In this document: positions 11,464 to 22,561 of the stretch, piece after piece
Layout: the number at the start of each line of letters is the position of its first letter
Numbering within the stretch: position 1 is the first letter of the stretch
NCBI RefSeq assembly: GCF_000344685.1
Contig: NW_006920410.1
Span: 1,696,608 to 1,760,607 of the forward strand
Origin: Gloeophyllum trabeum ATCC 11539
Taxonomy: Eukaryota; Basidiomycota; Agaricomycetes; Gloeophyllales; Gloeophyllaceae
Direction of reading: 5' to 3'
Length of the DNA stretch: 64,000 nucleotides
Notes under the pieces: generated by a model
The model's database searches: none
Seen by the model: only the letters and a program-made list of their open reading frames with translations
What the model was told of the DNA's origin: nothing
Position numbers and translations under genes: made by a program

Positions 11464-11866
11464 TCCCTTCTCGTTACGAACTCTATGCTCATGTATATCA
11501 CGGTGCTGGCCACTAATGTAGGGACGACATGATTATGACTATGATGATTCCACCCACCCTTCAGACGTAGTGTCCGGAGAAGCATCCTTATCGGCTAGCG
11601 AAGTGACGGACAAACAGGACACCTCCCACATGCTGAAAGACGAGATAAAACCCCCCAAGTTAGAAGAAAAAGTAAGCTGGGCAGAAGAAATCCGACTACC
11701 AGGAGGACAGAGTAAAGCAGCGCGATTACAAGTTGTGAGCAGAGCCACCGATCGTGTGGCAATCTTGCCTTCGGACGCAACAGCTGCAAACAAAGACGCG
11801 ACGCGTCACTCTACTTACACTAAGTCCGCGCAAGCCTCCAGCTCGTACTCAAAGACACTATACACC
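11464..11866. other. Intergenic region upstream of RPN5
   Basis: About 400 bases. One open frame runs through it into RPN5 in phase, but its translation (rich in Lys/Glu) does not resemble an RPN5 N-terminus, so I treat it as promoter and 5' UTR. Confidence 0.4.
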
Positions 11867-13676
11867 ATGGCCGACCCTAAGAAGAAAGAGAAAGATTTCA
11901 CCGCCGAGGTCGACGCTATCTTGCCGGAGGCGACGTCCATAGCTAAGGTAGGCCCTGCTTGAGTGAGCGAAATCCGTAGCACCTAATACGTCTTCTAGTC
12001 GGGCAAGTTGCAGGACGCGGTCGATAAGCTTCTCGTACTAGAGAAGCAAACGCGAAATGTACGGTGGTTTGCTCATGAAGGCCCTACCCTCGTTAACATA
12101 TCACGTCCTTAGGCTTCGGACGTTCAGTCCACTACACGGCTTGTGACCACGGTCTGCGAACTATGCTATGAGGCTCGGGATTATGCTCTGCTGAACTCGA
12201 ATATCAACATCTTGAGCAAGAAGCATGGACAGTTCAAGGCGACTGTTCAAGCCATGGTGGAGCGCGTCATGGAATGGCTGGAGGAGATTAGGGAGAGGGA
12301 AGGGATAGAGAAGTGGCTAGAACTGGTTGAGACATTGCGGAGCGTGACGGAAGGAAAGGTCAGTTATAAGTGTGTCCCCCGTCTGTACGGTTCCTAACCT
12401 CGTTCTCTGTAGATCTTCTTGGAGACACCTCGAGCACGCGTGACTCTCCTACTTGCCCACTACCATGAAGCACTCTCGAAAAAACCCACATCCACATCCC
12501 CTTCTCCAAAAGACTCCCTCCAGACCGCCTCTGACCTCCTTTCCGAGCTTCAAGTCGAAACATACTCTTCGATGGAGCGGCGAGAAAAGACCGAGTTCCT
12601 CCTGGAGCAAATGCGTCTGCTGATCGCTGTGGCGAGGCAGAAGGACTCGGAAGTTGACAAAGACAAGAAAGAGTCACTAGCCGGTGGTGATGCTGAGTGG
12701 GTCAAGGTGAAGGTGGGCGGCAGGAAAGTCAATGAGGAGTTCCTGAAGGAAAAGGAAAACGAGGTATGTCATTTAATCGAGTACCTTGTCTTACATGGGT
12801 GCTGACGTCCTCCAGGATCTCAAACTGAAATACTACGACCTCATGATTCAACATGCCCTGCATCATAATGCATACTTGGATTGTGCCAAGTACTACTACA
12901 AAGTATGGGAGACGCCGTCAATAAAAGAGGATGAGAAAGGGAAGGGCCGCGCGGTGAGTGGCCTCTTTCCTCTGAGTGTCCCGTCCTTTACTCAGTGATA
13001 ACTGCAGGCATTGGAACATATTGTGTACTATATCGTGCTCGCTCCCCACGACAATGAACAATCTGACATGCTGCACCATCTGTTCGTCGACCCGGCTTTG
13101 TCAAAGCTCGAGTTACAATAGTAAGGCGCTTTTACTCATTGTGAATCCTATGGGCCGCTAACCATCTTACATCATGCAGCAACCTCGTGAAATGCTTCAC
13201 CACGCCTGAATTGATGCGATGGCCCGGGATCGAGAGCATATATGGACCTTTCTTGCGGACCACGCCCGTCTTCAGCTCTGATTCACGGTGGGAAGACCTT
13301 CACACCCGAGTCATTGAACACGTAAGTTTATGACCCATGGTATTTCCAAGCGAGTTACTGATCTATCATGCAACAGAACCTCCGCGTCGTGGCACAGTAC
13401 TACACGCGTATCAAGCTTCCGAGACTAACAGCCTTGCTTGACCTTACTCCTCAACAAACCGAGGAGACCCTGTCTCGGCTTGTGGTGTCTGGCACGATCT
13501 GGGCTCGGATCGATAGGCCAGCAGGCGTCGTGAACTTCCGGGCAAAGAGGAGTGCGGAGGATGTTATGAACGATTGGAGTTCAGATATGCAGAAGCTGCT
13601 GGGCCTGGTCGAGAAGGCGTGGATGGGTATGAATGCCGCTCAAGCTGCACAGTCTAGAGCGAAGGTGTCGGCATAG
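11867..13676 (+). CDS. RPN5: 26S proteasome regulatory subunit Rpn5 (PSMD12)
   Basis: PCI-domain subunit of the 19S lid. Eight exons: 11867-11947, 11999-12058, 12113-12358, 12413-12763, 12816-12953, 13008-13120, 13180-13321, 13377-13676, all in phase (476 aa). Start MADPKKKEKDF; family blocks include LLVLEKQTRNASD, TTVCELCYEARDY, NINILSKKHGQFK, DLMIQHALHHNAYLDCAKYY, YYIVLAPHDNEQSDMLH and PELMRWPGIESIYGPFL. The C-terminal PCI winged-helix part reads RVVAQYYTRIKLPRLTALLDL...TEETLSRLVVSGTIWARIDRPAGVVNF. Length and order fit the yeast and animal proteins. An insert rich in Ser/Pro/Thr near residue 160 (KKPTSTSPSPKDS) is the only unusual segment. Very confident. Confidence 0.95.
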
Positions 13677-13798
13677 GAGTAGGGGTTGATTGTATCTATA
13701 GCATTTTTCACGGACTTCATAATTTTCGCTGTCTTGTTGGACGTTCGATAGGATCATGCAGTGGGAGATGAAGCGAACTTCTGCATATGCAGTGGCCG

Positions 13799-14675
13799 CT
13801 ACCGGGCCATAACACCTATGAAATCCGATTTTTCCTCCACCGTGCGTTCAGCCTCTGTGATCTCTGGAGATGTAAGCACGGGAGCATAATCTGGTCGTAT
13901 CCCCTCCTTCCATAGCCTGACGTACTCGCGTCCCTTCGTGAACTCGGTGACAGGGCCGTCGCGCTCGACAATGGCTCGCCAGCGCTTCCGAGATGCCATT
14001 GCACTGAGATCCTGCTCTTCCTTCTTTCTCCACGTCTCCAGAGCCTTCGTCTCCTTCTGGAACAGGATATCGGTCTGCGTCACGCCGAACCGGGCACCGT
14101 GCTGCTCAGCCTCCTTGGCCGCCACAAGAGTTGCGACGTAGTGCTCTGAACGGAGCGCGCGGAACTGTGCTACGGCGGCGATGTAGGCCTGGTTTAGGGA
14201 CAGACTGTGATGTCGATGCAGGGTGAGGGTAAACAGGATGCAGCTAGCGAATACGAGTTCGATTCAGACGAGCGTAGGTAGTTGCACTAAGAACGCACTC
14301 TTCTGGCGAGGGATTGCGCCCTCTTTGCCGTAGCCGCGTCCACTCCTTACCTCGGATGGGATGTTCATCTCGAATGGCCCCTCCCTCGGTCAGCGTTGTC
14401 GGCCTGAAGGCCTCGAATGGATGGTCACGGAAGAACTGTCTTCGAATCTCATCCTCTAGGTAGATAATAGGAAGTACTTTCGGGTCTTGCGGACGCGAGG
14501 ACGAGGTCCTTGCAGGACGGTCATCGCCAGTTCGAGTCGGCGGTGCCCTCGGAGGTAGAGGCAAAGGAGGGTGGTCAAGGACAGCTTGGAACCATGCGGG
14601 ACGGTCCTTGAGGTAGTTGCCTTGCAGCAGTCGAGACGCCTGTTTGTGTACCTGCGACGCAATCCGGCGGACCAT
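13799..14675 (-). CDS. RSM25: Mitochondrial small-subunit ribosomal protein mS23 (Rsm25)
   Basis: Exons on the minus strand 14675-14299 and 14204-13799, intron 94 bases, 260 aa. Start MVRRIASQVHKQASRLLQGN with YLKDRPAWFQAVLDHPP, the family's N-terminal hallmark (K-P-W). Further on come YLEDEIRRQFFRDHPFEAFRP, the mS23 core (LE-D-LR--FY--HP-E-RP). The second exon is an extended coiled-coil-like region, AYIAAVAQFRALRSEHYVATLVAAKEAEQHG, found in the longer filamentous-fungal and metazoan forms but absent from the shorter yeast protein. Expected to act in the mitoribosome small subunit. The upstream frame also reads open, but the MVRRIA start fits the family best. Confidence 0.85.
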
Positions 14676-14944
14676 CGCTGCGAGCGTGCTGCTGCTGGCG
14701 CACAAAGTCCAAATTTCGACGGCCACGGTGGCTAAATATAGCCTCGCGTCGATCGCGTTCTCTGTATTTAGCCCGTACGCATATACATCTAAAGGTGACT
14801 CAATATCTTCCGCTGGCAGTGATCTTCTAATATACATAAGGATAGGACAGCAGCATTGTATCTTCCTCTTTGGACAACGCGCCACCTTCTCTCACCATGT
14901 CAGCGCTACTCGAACCGCCACGAATGGTTTAGCGAAGCGCCATA

Positions 14945-17672
14945 TTATAACTTGGACTTGATGGTGACAGGCGATTTGCTCCTCAACGCTTTCGCTTTAT
15001 CTCTGAGGACCCGTCTAAGCAGCTTGCCGCTGGGATTCTTCGGTATGATGTCCACAAACTCGACCCCACCTGCGAGGTGCTTGTAGTTCACCTTATGATC
15101 TGCAACATGCTGCACCACTCATGTTACCGCTGGATCTCCTGCCACTATGCGTCGCGCGTACCTTTATGATGGATGCTTTCACCTTCTCTGCTTCGGTGGG
15201 ATCGTTCTTTATTCTATCCAGAGCCTTCACATGTGGCACCACGAAAGCCAGGGGAACCTCGCCGCTGTACTCGTCAGGGACACCAACCACGCAGCAATCA
15301 GCTACGTCAGGATGGGCCAGGAGGTGTCCCTCGAGTTCAGCAGGTGCCACTTGGTAGCCCCGAACTTTCATGATTTCCTACGTGGATCCAGGTCAGAAGG
15401 GGCATCATAGCTACACGCAAACCTCACCTTCAGTCGATCCACGACAAAAAGCTCCGCTTGTTCGTCCACCAGCACTTCATCGCCAGTGCGAACCCATCTG
15501 CACGAGATATCAGCGTCCGGGACATCTAGCTATCGTTACTGAGACCGCACCCGTCAATGAAAGTCTCTGCCGTCCTGTTTCGAGGAGCATTAGTGACATC
15601 AAGACGTCTCAGACAACCCTCACTCACGCCTCGGGATTATTCAAGTAGCATAACGCGTTGGCAGGAGACTTGACGACCAACTCGCCAAGCTCCCCGGCCT
15701 TTGCCAAGGAGCCATCTTCCTTCACAACTCGGACGACGATCCCAGGCATTAACTGCCCAGCACTACCCAGGACGCCGATCTTCTGGTCGGTAGGGATCAT
15801 GGCGACCACGGTACAAGTTTCGGTCATTCCTAAGAGGAACTATCAGGCTACAGACGTTCGGCAAACATCGTTCGCGCTAGCATACCGTATCCTTGTCCTA
15901 CGTCGGCGTTGGGCAAAATCTTAACGAGGTCCTCCGTAAGCTCCTTTGACACGGGCGCAGCCCCAGCCATACAGAAGCGGACGTGGCTCAGATCATAATT
16001 CTTTGTCGCGGGGTGCTAACGTAGACGGTCAGCAGTTGTCGCATCTACTGGCCATTTCAGGTACTACCTTGCACAATAATACGATTTGTGGGGGTACCAG
16101 GCTTCACATCTATCGTTCCAGACAGACACAAAGTAGAGTCCAATTGGAGAACTCACAATAAATGGACAATACGGTACTTGACTATGCTCTTAAGCATGTT
16201 CTCAAAATTGAATCGCGGGATGACAACCGTGGTGACCTAGGTACGTCGTTAACGAGTTTTTTCCTGCCGAAGCGGGAGTCAGCGGTACTCACAGCACTGT
16301 ATAACATGAAATGAAGCTAGGCCAGATATCAAATTAGCATGGCATTTCTTAATGCACAGGTTTGCTTACGTTTACAACAAGACCATAGATGTCTTCGGTA
16401 CGCAAGATTGGGATTCAGCAGTGACGGTGGAGCTTCTGCATTCACTTACGGTACATAGGCAATACTTACCCGATTGTGAGGCTTTATGATGAACGACACA
16501 GTTGCATACTCACCTAGAATAGCGACATCGCCTGGTCTAAATCGTCGCTTCTCCCATGGAGCATACTCTACGTTGACCTTGTGGTGTACCGCCATCTGAA
16601 TCACATTCGCTATAGGCGCATAATGTGGTATAGCGACTGCCTACAGTGACGTATTAGAGCTTCCGTTCTGTGCAAGTGATCCAGGGGTCGTGCAGTACCT
16701 TGGGTTTACCGGTCGTGCCGCTAGAGAAGCTGAGGAAAGCCAGCTTCTTCTTCGCTTCCCCTGGGGCGAGCCGTCGTTCGACGAAACTCGGAGTCTTCGT
16801 AAGGCCAACGTCGATGAGGTGTTGCACCGTACGGTGCCGGCCCTGAGAAGCATCATCGAAGAGCACTATGCGGTCAACTGGGATCCCAGCAGAGCTTGCA
16901 GCAGTGATCGCGGTTGAGAGGGAGTCAGGATGTACGATGAGCAGCTTGGCTTTCACCAGCTCAACCTGGTATGCGAGCTCGTCCGCAGTGTAAGAGGGAT
17001 TGGCACCCCTGCAGCGGAGTCAGGGCGGGAAGTGTAGCTCGGTGACAGGCACTTACGAGATGACGGCACCCAGACGGTGAGTCGCCCATATGGCCACGGG
17101 ATAGTCTATATCAGATTCTCTCAATGCAACGAATCCATGGAAGTATACATTGCTCACTCACCAACATGGTTCGGGCTGTACAGGCAGACTGGGCAACAAT
17201 TGAGTAAACCACGCCGATCTCACAGACGCAGGAAGCGCACCGACGTCATCCTCTTCTACGGTAGTTCATCAATGAATAGAACCCTCGTGCGTGTTGCAAC
17301 AATAGGACGTACTGATGTTGAATTCGGAGTGCAAGCCATTGGCCAGCCCGAACACCCTCGCCCGGATCTATGCATTAGCTATCAGTTCCTACGCCTCCAT
17401 CTCTCGTTCGGTAACAGTGGACGAGGATAGTCACTGGAGCCTCGGAAGCAGAGAACGAGCACCACTCCACGCCCGCCAGGAGTGCGGACCCAGTCTGCTG
17501 CACTTACCTCCTCAGACCCGACTCTTCTCCCCGTGGTGTCCTCAATTAGCCACGGCACGCCGTCAGGCCTCAGCGGTCTAGACGGGTGATGGACATCAAG
17601 CATGAACTGCGCGAGCGTCAAGTCGTCCGGGATGTGGGGCATCGAGTGCACGGGCCCTCGTCGTTCCACCAT
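14945..17672 (-). CDS. Peroxisomal-type acyl-CoA / 4-coumarate-CoA ligase
   Basis: Adenylate-forming enzyme that activates a carboxylic acid with ATP and CoA. Roughly 18 exons; the first half is resolved: 17672-17508, 17367-17313, 17255-17241, 17188-17162, 17105-17057, 17008-16699, 16640-16514, 16392-16370, 16316-16293, 16236-16157, 16101-16068, 16015-15886, 15829-15628. Motifs in order: [36 protein letters not shown] (AMP binding), [35 protein letters not shown] and [11 protein letters not shown] with the catalytic Lys. The protein ends in Ser-Lys-Leu, a classical peroxisomal PTS1 signal, so beta-oxidation-type or jasmonate/OPC-like substrates are plausible. Exons of 15, 23, 24 and 27 bases are notable. 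A paralogue lies at 22.6-26.9 kb. The substrate cannot be told from sequence. Confidence 0.88.
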
Positions 17673-18127
17673 GGTGAACCTCGGATTGACACTCGTTGCT
17701 CGTCGGCGCCGTTCGAGTCGCCAGGAGTGCGGGGAAGCGCGCGGGGTCGCATCGGGCCTCATGGCCACGTTCGGTGTTTAAAGCACTGAATCCTTCGGTG
17801 CTCACATGATCGCGGCTAAAGGGGTCGCCCTCTGGATTCCGCCGTGTAGAACGTTGTCGAGGCGCGGTTTGGATGGCAATTAAACATCTGATTTTGCTCC
17901 GACTTGTTTTCTGTAATGGTCGGGTTACGCGGAAAGAGGAATAGGTGGTAGCAAACCGTAGATGGCCGTGATGCAGACAGAGATCCGTAAGAGTAATACT
18001 TGGACTAGATATTGGATGCCCCTATATGTCGTGCAGGTGATCGATACGCAGAACTTCTAACTCTCAGCTCGCAATTCATCCAAAACCCTCCAATACCCAG
18101 CAGACAGGAGAGCACGCTGTGATCATT

Positions 18128-18165
18128 CACCTCTGCTCATCGTGCACACCTCTGCTCATCGTGCA
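18128..18165. repeat. 19-base perfect tandem duplication
   Basis: Two adjacent exact copies of CACCTCTGCTCATCGTGCA. It is isolated, in non-coding DNA, with no further copies nearby. Confidence 0.85.
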
Positions 18166-19769
18166 CATACGGCATTTGTCAGTAATGCTGAACATGTACA
18201 ACGGCTGTGATTAGCATGCATATTTCTAGGAACACCTGAGTACCAGCAATTGCTACGTGTACCTCTACCCGGATCAGGTATATCATGTACGCCATCGAGG
18301 ACATTCCGTATTACGATAGAATAGCATTCTCGCTCTGGTTATCCGATATTATATTTAAGGAGATACGCCTGACGGGATGGCAGTCCTCATAGACACGCGA
18401 CGGAGAATAGAAAGGGGATATCGGCCTACCAATTCCAGCGGTAGATTACGGCTCGCGATGGGAGGTATACAGCACCCAGGGGCCTGCCGGTCATTTGTCT
18501 GTTATGCGACTAGCTGGATTAAACGTTAACAGGGTTCTTCATGACGGGGAACACAGAAGTGGATATCGGGCACACCACGCCAGGGTGCCTAGCCAACTGC
18601 GAGAGAGTAGGGACGGCGGCCCTGGAATAACCAATGGCGAATGAATTATGTATGGGCGGAAGGAGCCGGTACTGATGGAGACTTCATTCCGCGACTCTTC
18701 AACAGAAGGAACGGACGGAGGAGAAGGGTGGCGATTGCCTTCATGGGCGGCCACGGAAATCCGACAACCAGCGGGTTCCGAGCATGCCCCATAGCCGTGG
18801 CGGTTGACTAGTCCATCCGGAGAACGAGGAGAACAAAATCTCCGCTTAGCAGACGAAATTGTCATTCCCTGGGCATCGAGGCTCGAGCGACCTAGGAAAG
18901 CAAGCGGTAGGACCTCCACGTGAAGTTGGAGCATCCACCGAGGCATGCAAGGGAAGCGCGGAGGATGTCGCCTAATTTTATCTGCCTTCCTGGCATTCAG
19001 ACGACATCTTAATGTGTCCGCACAAAGCTAGCGCCGTCCGCGATAATCTGGCATAACATCCTCCGTACGGAGCTGATATCGGATGCACTGAAGCTCTAAA
19101 AAGGTTATAGAGATCGGTATCCGCTAGAAATCGACTTGCCTTGATTCGCTGCCTGTGTTTAGCACGGACGAGGTAGGCGCAACGGTAGTTCCATAGGCGG
19201 ATCTCCATTTATCCCTGGAGTCGTGCAGATTACGGACTGGACAGGGAGAGATTTACGCAGATGGACCAACGTGGAAAGAGTATCCCGTAAGGAAGAGTGC
19301 AGGAAAACGGTTTCGAGGCGGGTAATACCCTGAGAAGCGGTGCCCGGCACCCATCAGAGCAAATAGGGTGGCGCCCGAGTCGTTCGTTTCCCGAAGCGAC
19401 CGTCATCATGGAAGGGGAAGAAACATGCAGCTTACGCCCGGAGGCCTGCGGGGATATGACATAAAACATCGACGCAGTGAATTCCAATAGAACGACGGCG
19501 AGCTCACCAAGGGTTACCGATATACCAGCGGCGGCGCCCTGCAGAAATTCGAGCGCAGCTGGAAGCAGGAGAGAATGACGGCCTACGTTGGCAACGGAGG
19601 ATATTCGATTGGACCAAGGACGCTGGGCACATGGCCTGGTTGAATGATGGAGGCGGGATTAAAGTAGAGCGAGGAGGCCGAGTATGTACAGCGACGGGCC
19701 AAGCAGCAGAAGGATCTGGTCAGAACGAGCGATGGACAGATCTCGCGGACCTGCGTCAAGCTGACAAGA

Positions 19770-19818
19770 TTATCTTATCAGCGCCGAGGCCCCAGCCAAT
19801 CACGCGCGTTATCTTATC
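19770..19818. promoter_or_regulatory. Paired GATA elements and CCAAT box upstream of metallothionein
   Basis: TTATCTTATC occurs at 19770-19779 and again at 19809-19818; each holds two overlapping GATA cores. A CCAAT sequence lies between them (19796-19800). They sit about 180-230 bases before the start codon. Fungal GATA factors control nitrogen and iron genes, so metal-linked control is possible; this is inference. Confidence 0.45.
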
Positions 19819-19915
19819 CATCGCCAGGGCGGAGCAACCGCCACATCCCGATCGCACCGTGTGAAATTCGTGATCCAGCTGCATCCCGGCCAGACCACCA
19901 GACCCCGCAATTCCC

Positions 19916-19923
19916 TATAAAAG
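19916..19923 (+). promoter_or_regulatory. TATA box of metallothionein
   Basis: TATAAAAG, 83 bases before the start codon, followed by a pyrimidine-rich CT stretch typical of highly expressed fungal genes. Confidence 0.7.
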
Positions 19924-19998
19924 GCGGCCCAGAGCACCCCTCTCTTCAGGCTAACAACCACACACTACTCCCTCGTCCCCTACAGAACACACCTCACA

Positions 19999-20268
19999 AT
20001 GGTGCGCCGCCGTTGCCGTCCACGGTGTTGACGGCCGTGCTGACCCTGTCCTGCAGCCCGGAAACGTCAAGTGCCAGACCAACACCAGCGAGTGCTCGTG
20101 GCCCAACTGCGCGTGCGGCGAGCCCCCCAAGAACCAGAGCCAGCAGGGCTGCGGTTCCTCCTCGTGCAGCTGCGGCGCCAGGTAGGCTTTATGTGTTTCG
20201 TCTTGCCCCACACGCGCTCACGCCTGCTTGCTAGCTGCTCCTGCAAGGCCGGCGAATGCAAGTGCTGA
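19999..20268 (+). CDS. Metallothionein
   Basis: Small Cys-rich protein that binds copper, zinc or cadmium in the cytosol. Exons 19999-20001, 20057-20181 and 20235-20268 give 53 aa with 11 cysteines. The first coding exon is only the ATG; the donor GTGCGC follows directly. Reading through instead meets a stop within eleven codons, and the splice restores MPGNVKCQTNTSECSW. Cys pairs are visible as CAC, CSC, CSC and CKC, with the C-terminus KAGECKC. It resembles copper-type fungal metallothioneins but is longer than the 25-residue Neurospora form. It stands alone after a gene-poor region, with a strong TATA box. Metal specificity is not decidable from sequence. Confidence 0.85.
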
Positions 20269-20479
20269 ATGCTCGGCGCGCACTTGCGTCATGTAACATC
20301 TTCGCGCGGTTTGATGTAGGAGACACGGGCAGATGAATTCGATTTGTATCACTACACGCATCTATCATAACGACCGAATGTTATACGGCTCTCCTCCATC
20401 TAAATATCGTTCATGCTCACCTCGTGCTTCTGGCCAAACTCAAATAACGTACAAACAGACTCAACGCCCCAGATAAGAG

Positions 20480-21194
20480 CTAAGATTGCATCTGCTCGCC
20501 AAATGGATCTGCGGATTGGTCCATCATCTGCCCTCCGAGCAGCGCGTCTGCGTCTTGCAGCTGCGACATATCCTGCGCGGCTTCGAAGGACGTTCCGTCT
20601 GGCGGGAGTTGCGAGAGATCCAGGCCTTCCGCGTTCTCCGTAGTCATCTGCACGGAGATGTCGGCAGTAGCGTTCATATCATCCACGAGCGGCTTTAGCG
20701 AATCGTCCAAAATATCATTGGCCTCCGCCGCTGGGGCCGACGAGGGTACTTCCAGAGATAGCGTATTCTGTGTTTTCGGCGACTTGGCAGCCGACTCGTC
20801 TTCCTGACCACTCGCTGCCGTCGCATGGGCTGGAGGCGCTTCAGGAGGTACAGAAGGTGGAGGAGCCGTTTCCTCTTGCTCTCCTTCCTCGTCACCCTCC
20901 ACAACTTCTGGTTCGTCCGGCAAAGGCGCTAACGGCGCGTCAACCTCGCTCTCGTCGTCACTGAATTGCTACGCACATAGAATAGTCAGAAAAAGTGTCA
21001 ATATATTTTGTTTCATCGGATCGCACCTGCACTTTGTCCGTCTTGACCCACTTGTATACTTTAAGGGTCGAACCAGGCGGCGCATTGTCAGGCTTCGTCC
21101 AGACCCTCTCCCAGCATGGGACGGGCGCCATGAGCTGCCGCCGCGCGGCTTCCGAAGTTGCAATGCTAACGCCAATTCTCCGTCTGGTAGCCAT
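20480..21194 (-). CDS. BCL7-domain-like protein
   Basis: Two exons, 21194-21027 and 20968-20480, give 218 aa. The N-terminal 56 residues resemble the BCL7 N-terminal domain: a basic helix (ATRRRIGVSIATSEAARRQLM), then WERVWTKP and STLKVYKWVKTD, against the family pattern WEKKWV...LRIYKWVP. Animal BCL7 proteins are accessory subunits of SWI/SNF (BAF) remodelers. The remainder is an acidic, Pro/Ser/Glu-rich disordered tail ending in short Gln/Met/Asp segments. By analogy it would be a nuclear chromatin-associated protein; the evidence is only the short domain. The gene is divergent from MED7, with 198 bases between start codons. Confidence 0.6.
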
Positions 21195-21392
21195 TTTTGA
21201 GGAGTGTACTGAGAAAGAGAGAGTACTTATAGGCGGTTCTTCGAGTAACTTGGTTTCGGAGAGATGAGATGTGACCGTGACCGTCGCGTCCGTCACTTCA
21301 GCACGCGTGCCCTGGATTTTGCCACAATCTGACGCTACCGGTTCCTCCGAGGCCGCCGTCCCCATCCTAAGCCCGTGTCGAGTCCAGCAACC
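21195..21392. promoter_or_regulatory. Divergent promoter BCL7-like / MED7
   Basis: 198 bases between the two start codons. No TATA box is obvious. Several CG-containing repeats (GACCGTGACCGTCGCG) occur near the middle. Assigned by layout. Confidence 0.45.
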
Positions 21393-22429
21393 ATGGAGGA
21401 CGAAGAAGCTGAGCTCCGCAACCCCTTCCCCTCACCGCCGTCCCACTACACCCGCTACACCTCCCACAACCTGAATCTCCTGGCCCTCCTCAAGGAACGC
21501 GCCATGGCCGACGACCTCGCGCAAGTCAACCAGCACGCGCTCCTGTCCGACCAGCCCGACGTCCCCGACTGGCCGCTCGCCGAGCTCGAGAAGCCGCGCG
21601 CCGACTGGATCCTCGAGGAGGGCTCGTACACCGTCTTCGGGGACACTTGGTTCGTGCGTACCGCGGCTGCTGCTGTGTTCGCAGTTTGAGATGACGGGTG
21701 ATATTAGTAGGTCAAGGAGACGATCCCCTCGCTTGCGGAGCTTGGCGGGCACCAGCTGTACCCCGCGGATCCCAGTGCTGGTTCGTGGCTTCTGAATTCC
21801 TGTCTGGTTTCAGGCTGAAGCTTCGCACCACAGATCGTAGACCAGCGTTGCTCGGAATTGTTCGCTCGATGCTCGTATCGTACTCCCAGCTTTTGAATGC
21901 GCTGCTGGTCCCGCCGCCTTCACTCACTTCGACCGAGCCTCCGGAATGGCAGAAATATGTCGAATGGATTACCGTCCTGGCACAGAACATCATGGCTGCT
22001 GCAAATGATCTTAGACCGGTGCAGGTATGTACGGAAGCATTCCGCAGAGGGCATGCTTCTAATCTGCATGTCGATCCCCCTGTCGTAGGCACGAGCTAGC
22101 TTGGAGCTTATGATGCAGCGACAACTGGAGCTCCGCAAAGAGGAGACACAAGCATTAAACTGGTACGGCTGAGCTCGACTCCGTGCACATCCTCTGTTTA
22201 CACTTGGCATAAAGCAAATGCGACGAATTGGAGGCCAAGTTGACCGAGTTGCGCAATTCCGCCCGAAACGCGTCCTCTCTCAGTACAAAACTGGCGGAGA
22301 TGACTCAGGTAGGCTCGTTTCAACTTACTGTGTTCGGCCGTCAACTCACCATATGCATAGTCATCGCCTTCCACAACTGCTGAGGTTACGGCAGAAGACG
22401 TCCTTCGCTGGGCTGAGGAGATTGGATAA
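21393..22429 (+). CDS. MED7: Mediator complex subunit 7
   Basis: Middle-module Mediator subunit that pairs with Med21 and links activators to RNA polymerase II. Exons 21393-21653, 21711-21780, 21834-22024, 22089-22162, 22215-22308 and 22361-22429 (252 aa). Family marks: early Pro-rich NPFPSPPSHYTRYT, then YTVFGDTWFVKETIPSLAELGGHQLYP, the helix ALLGIVRSMLVSYSQLLNALL, and NDLRPVQARASLELMMQRQLELRKEE, the strongest Med7 signature (LRPHQAR--L---ME-Q---R). The C-terminus forms a predicted coiled coil (CDELEAKLTELRNSARN). Two candidate acceptors exist for exon 3; the one at 21834 keeps the family order. Confident. Confidence 0.88.
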
Positions 22430-22561
22430 GCCGCGACCCGAAGCCATGTAATCATAGCAATCTACTGTACAACACTGAGGCGTGAGATGTATAGATAGCA
22501 CTTCATCATTCAAAAATCTGGAGCCACATGCCAGAGTACCAAGATGATGGAGACTTGCAGC

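Larger units (their letters stand above)
17673..19998. other. Gene-poor region of about 2.3 kb
   Basis: No protein family, RNA gene or transposon was recognised. Frames are short and lack coding character. It holds a 19-base tandem repeat at 18128-18165 and, near its right end, GATA and CCAAT elements and the TATA box of the metallothionein. It may be a decayed element or long regulatory DNA. Confidence 0.5.
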
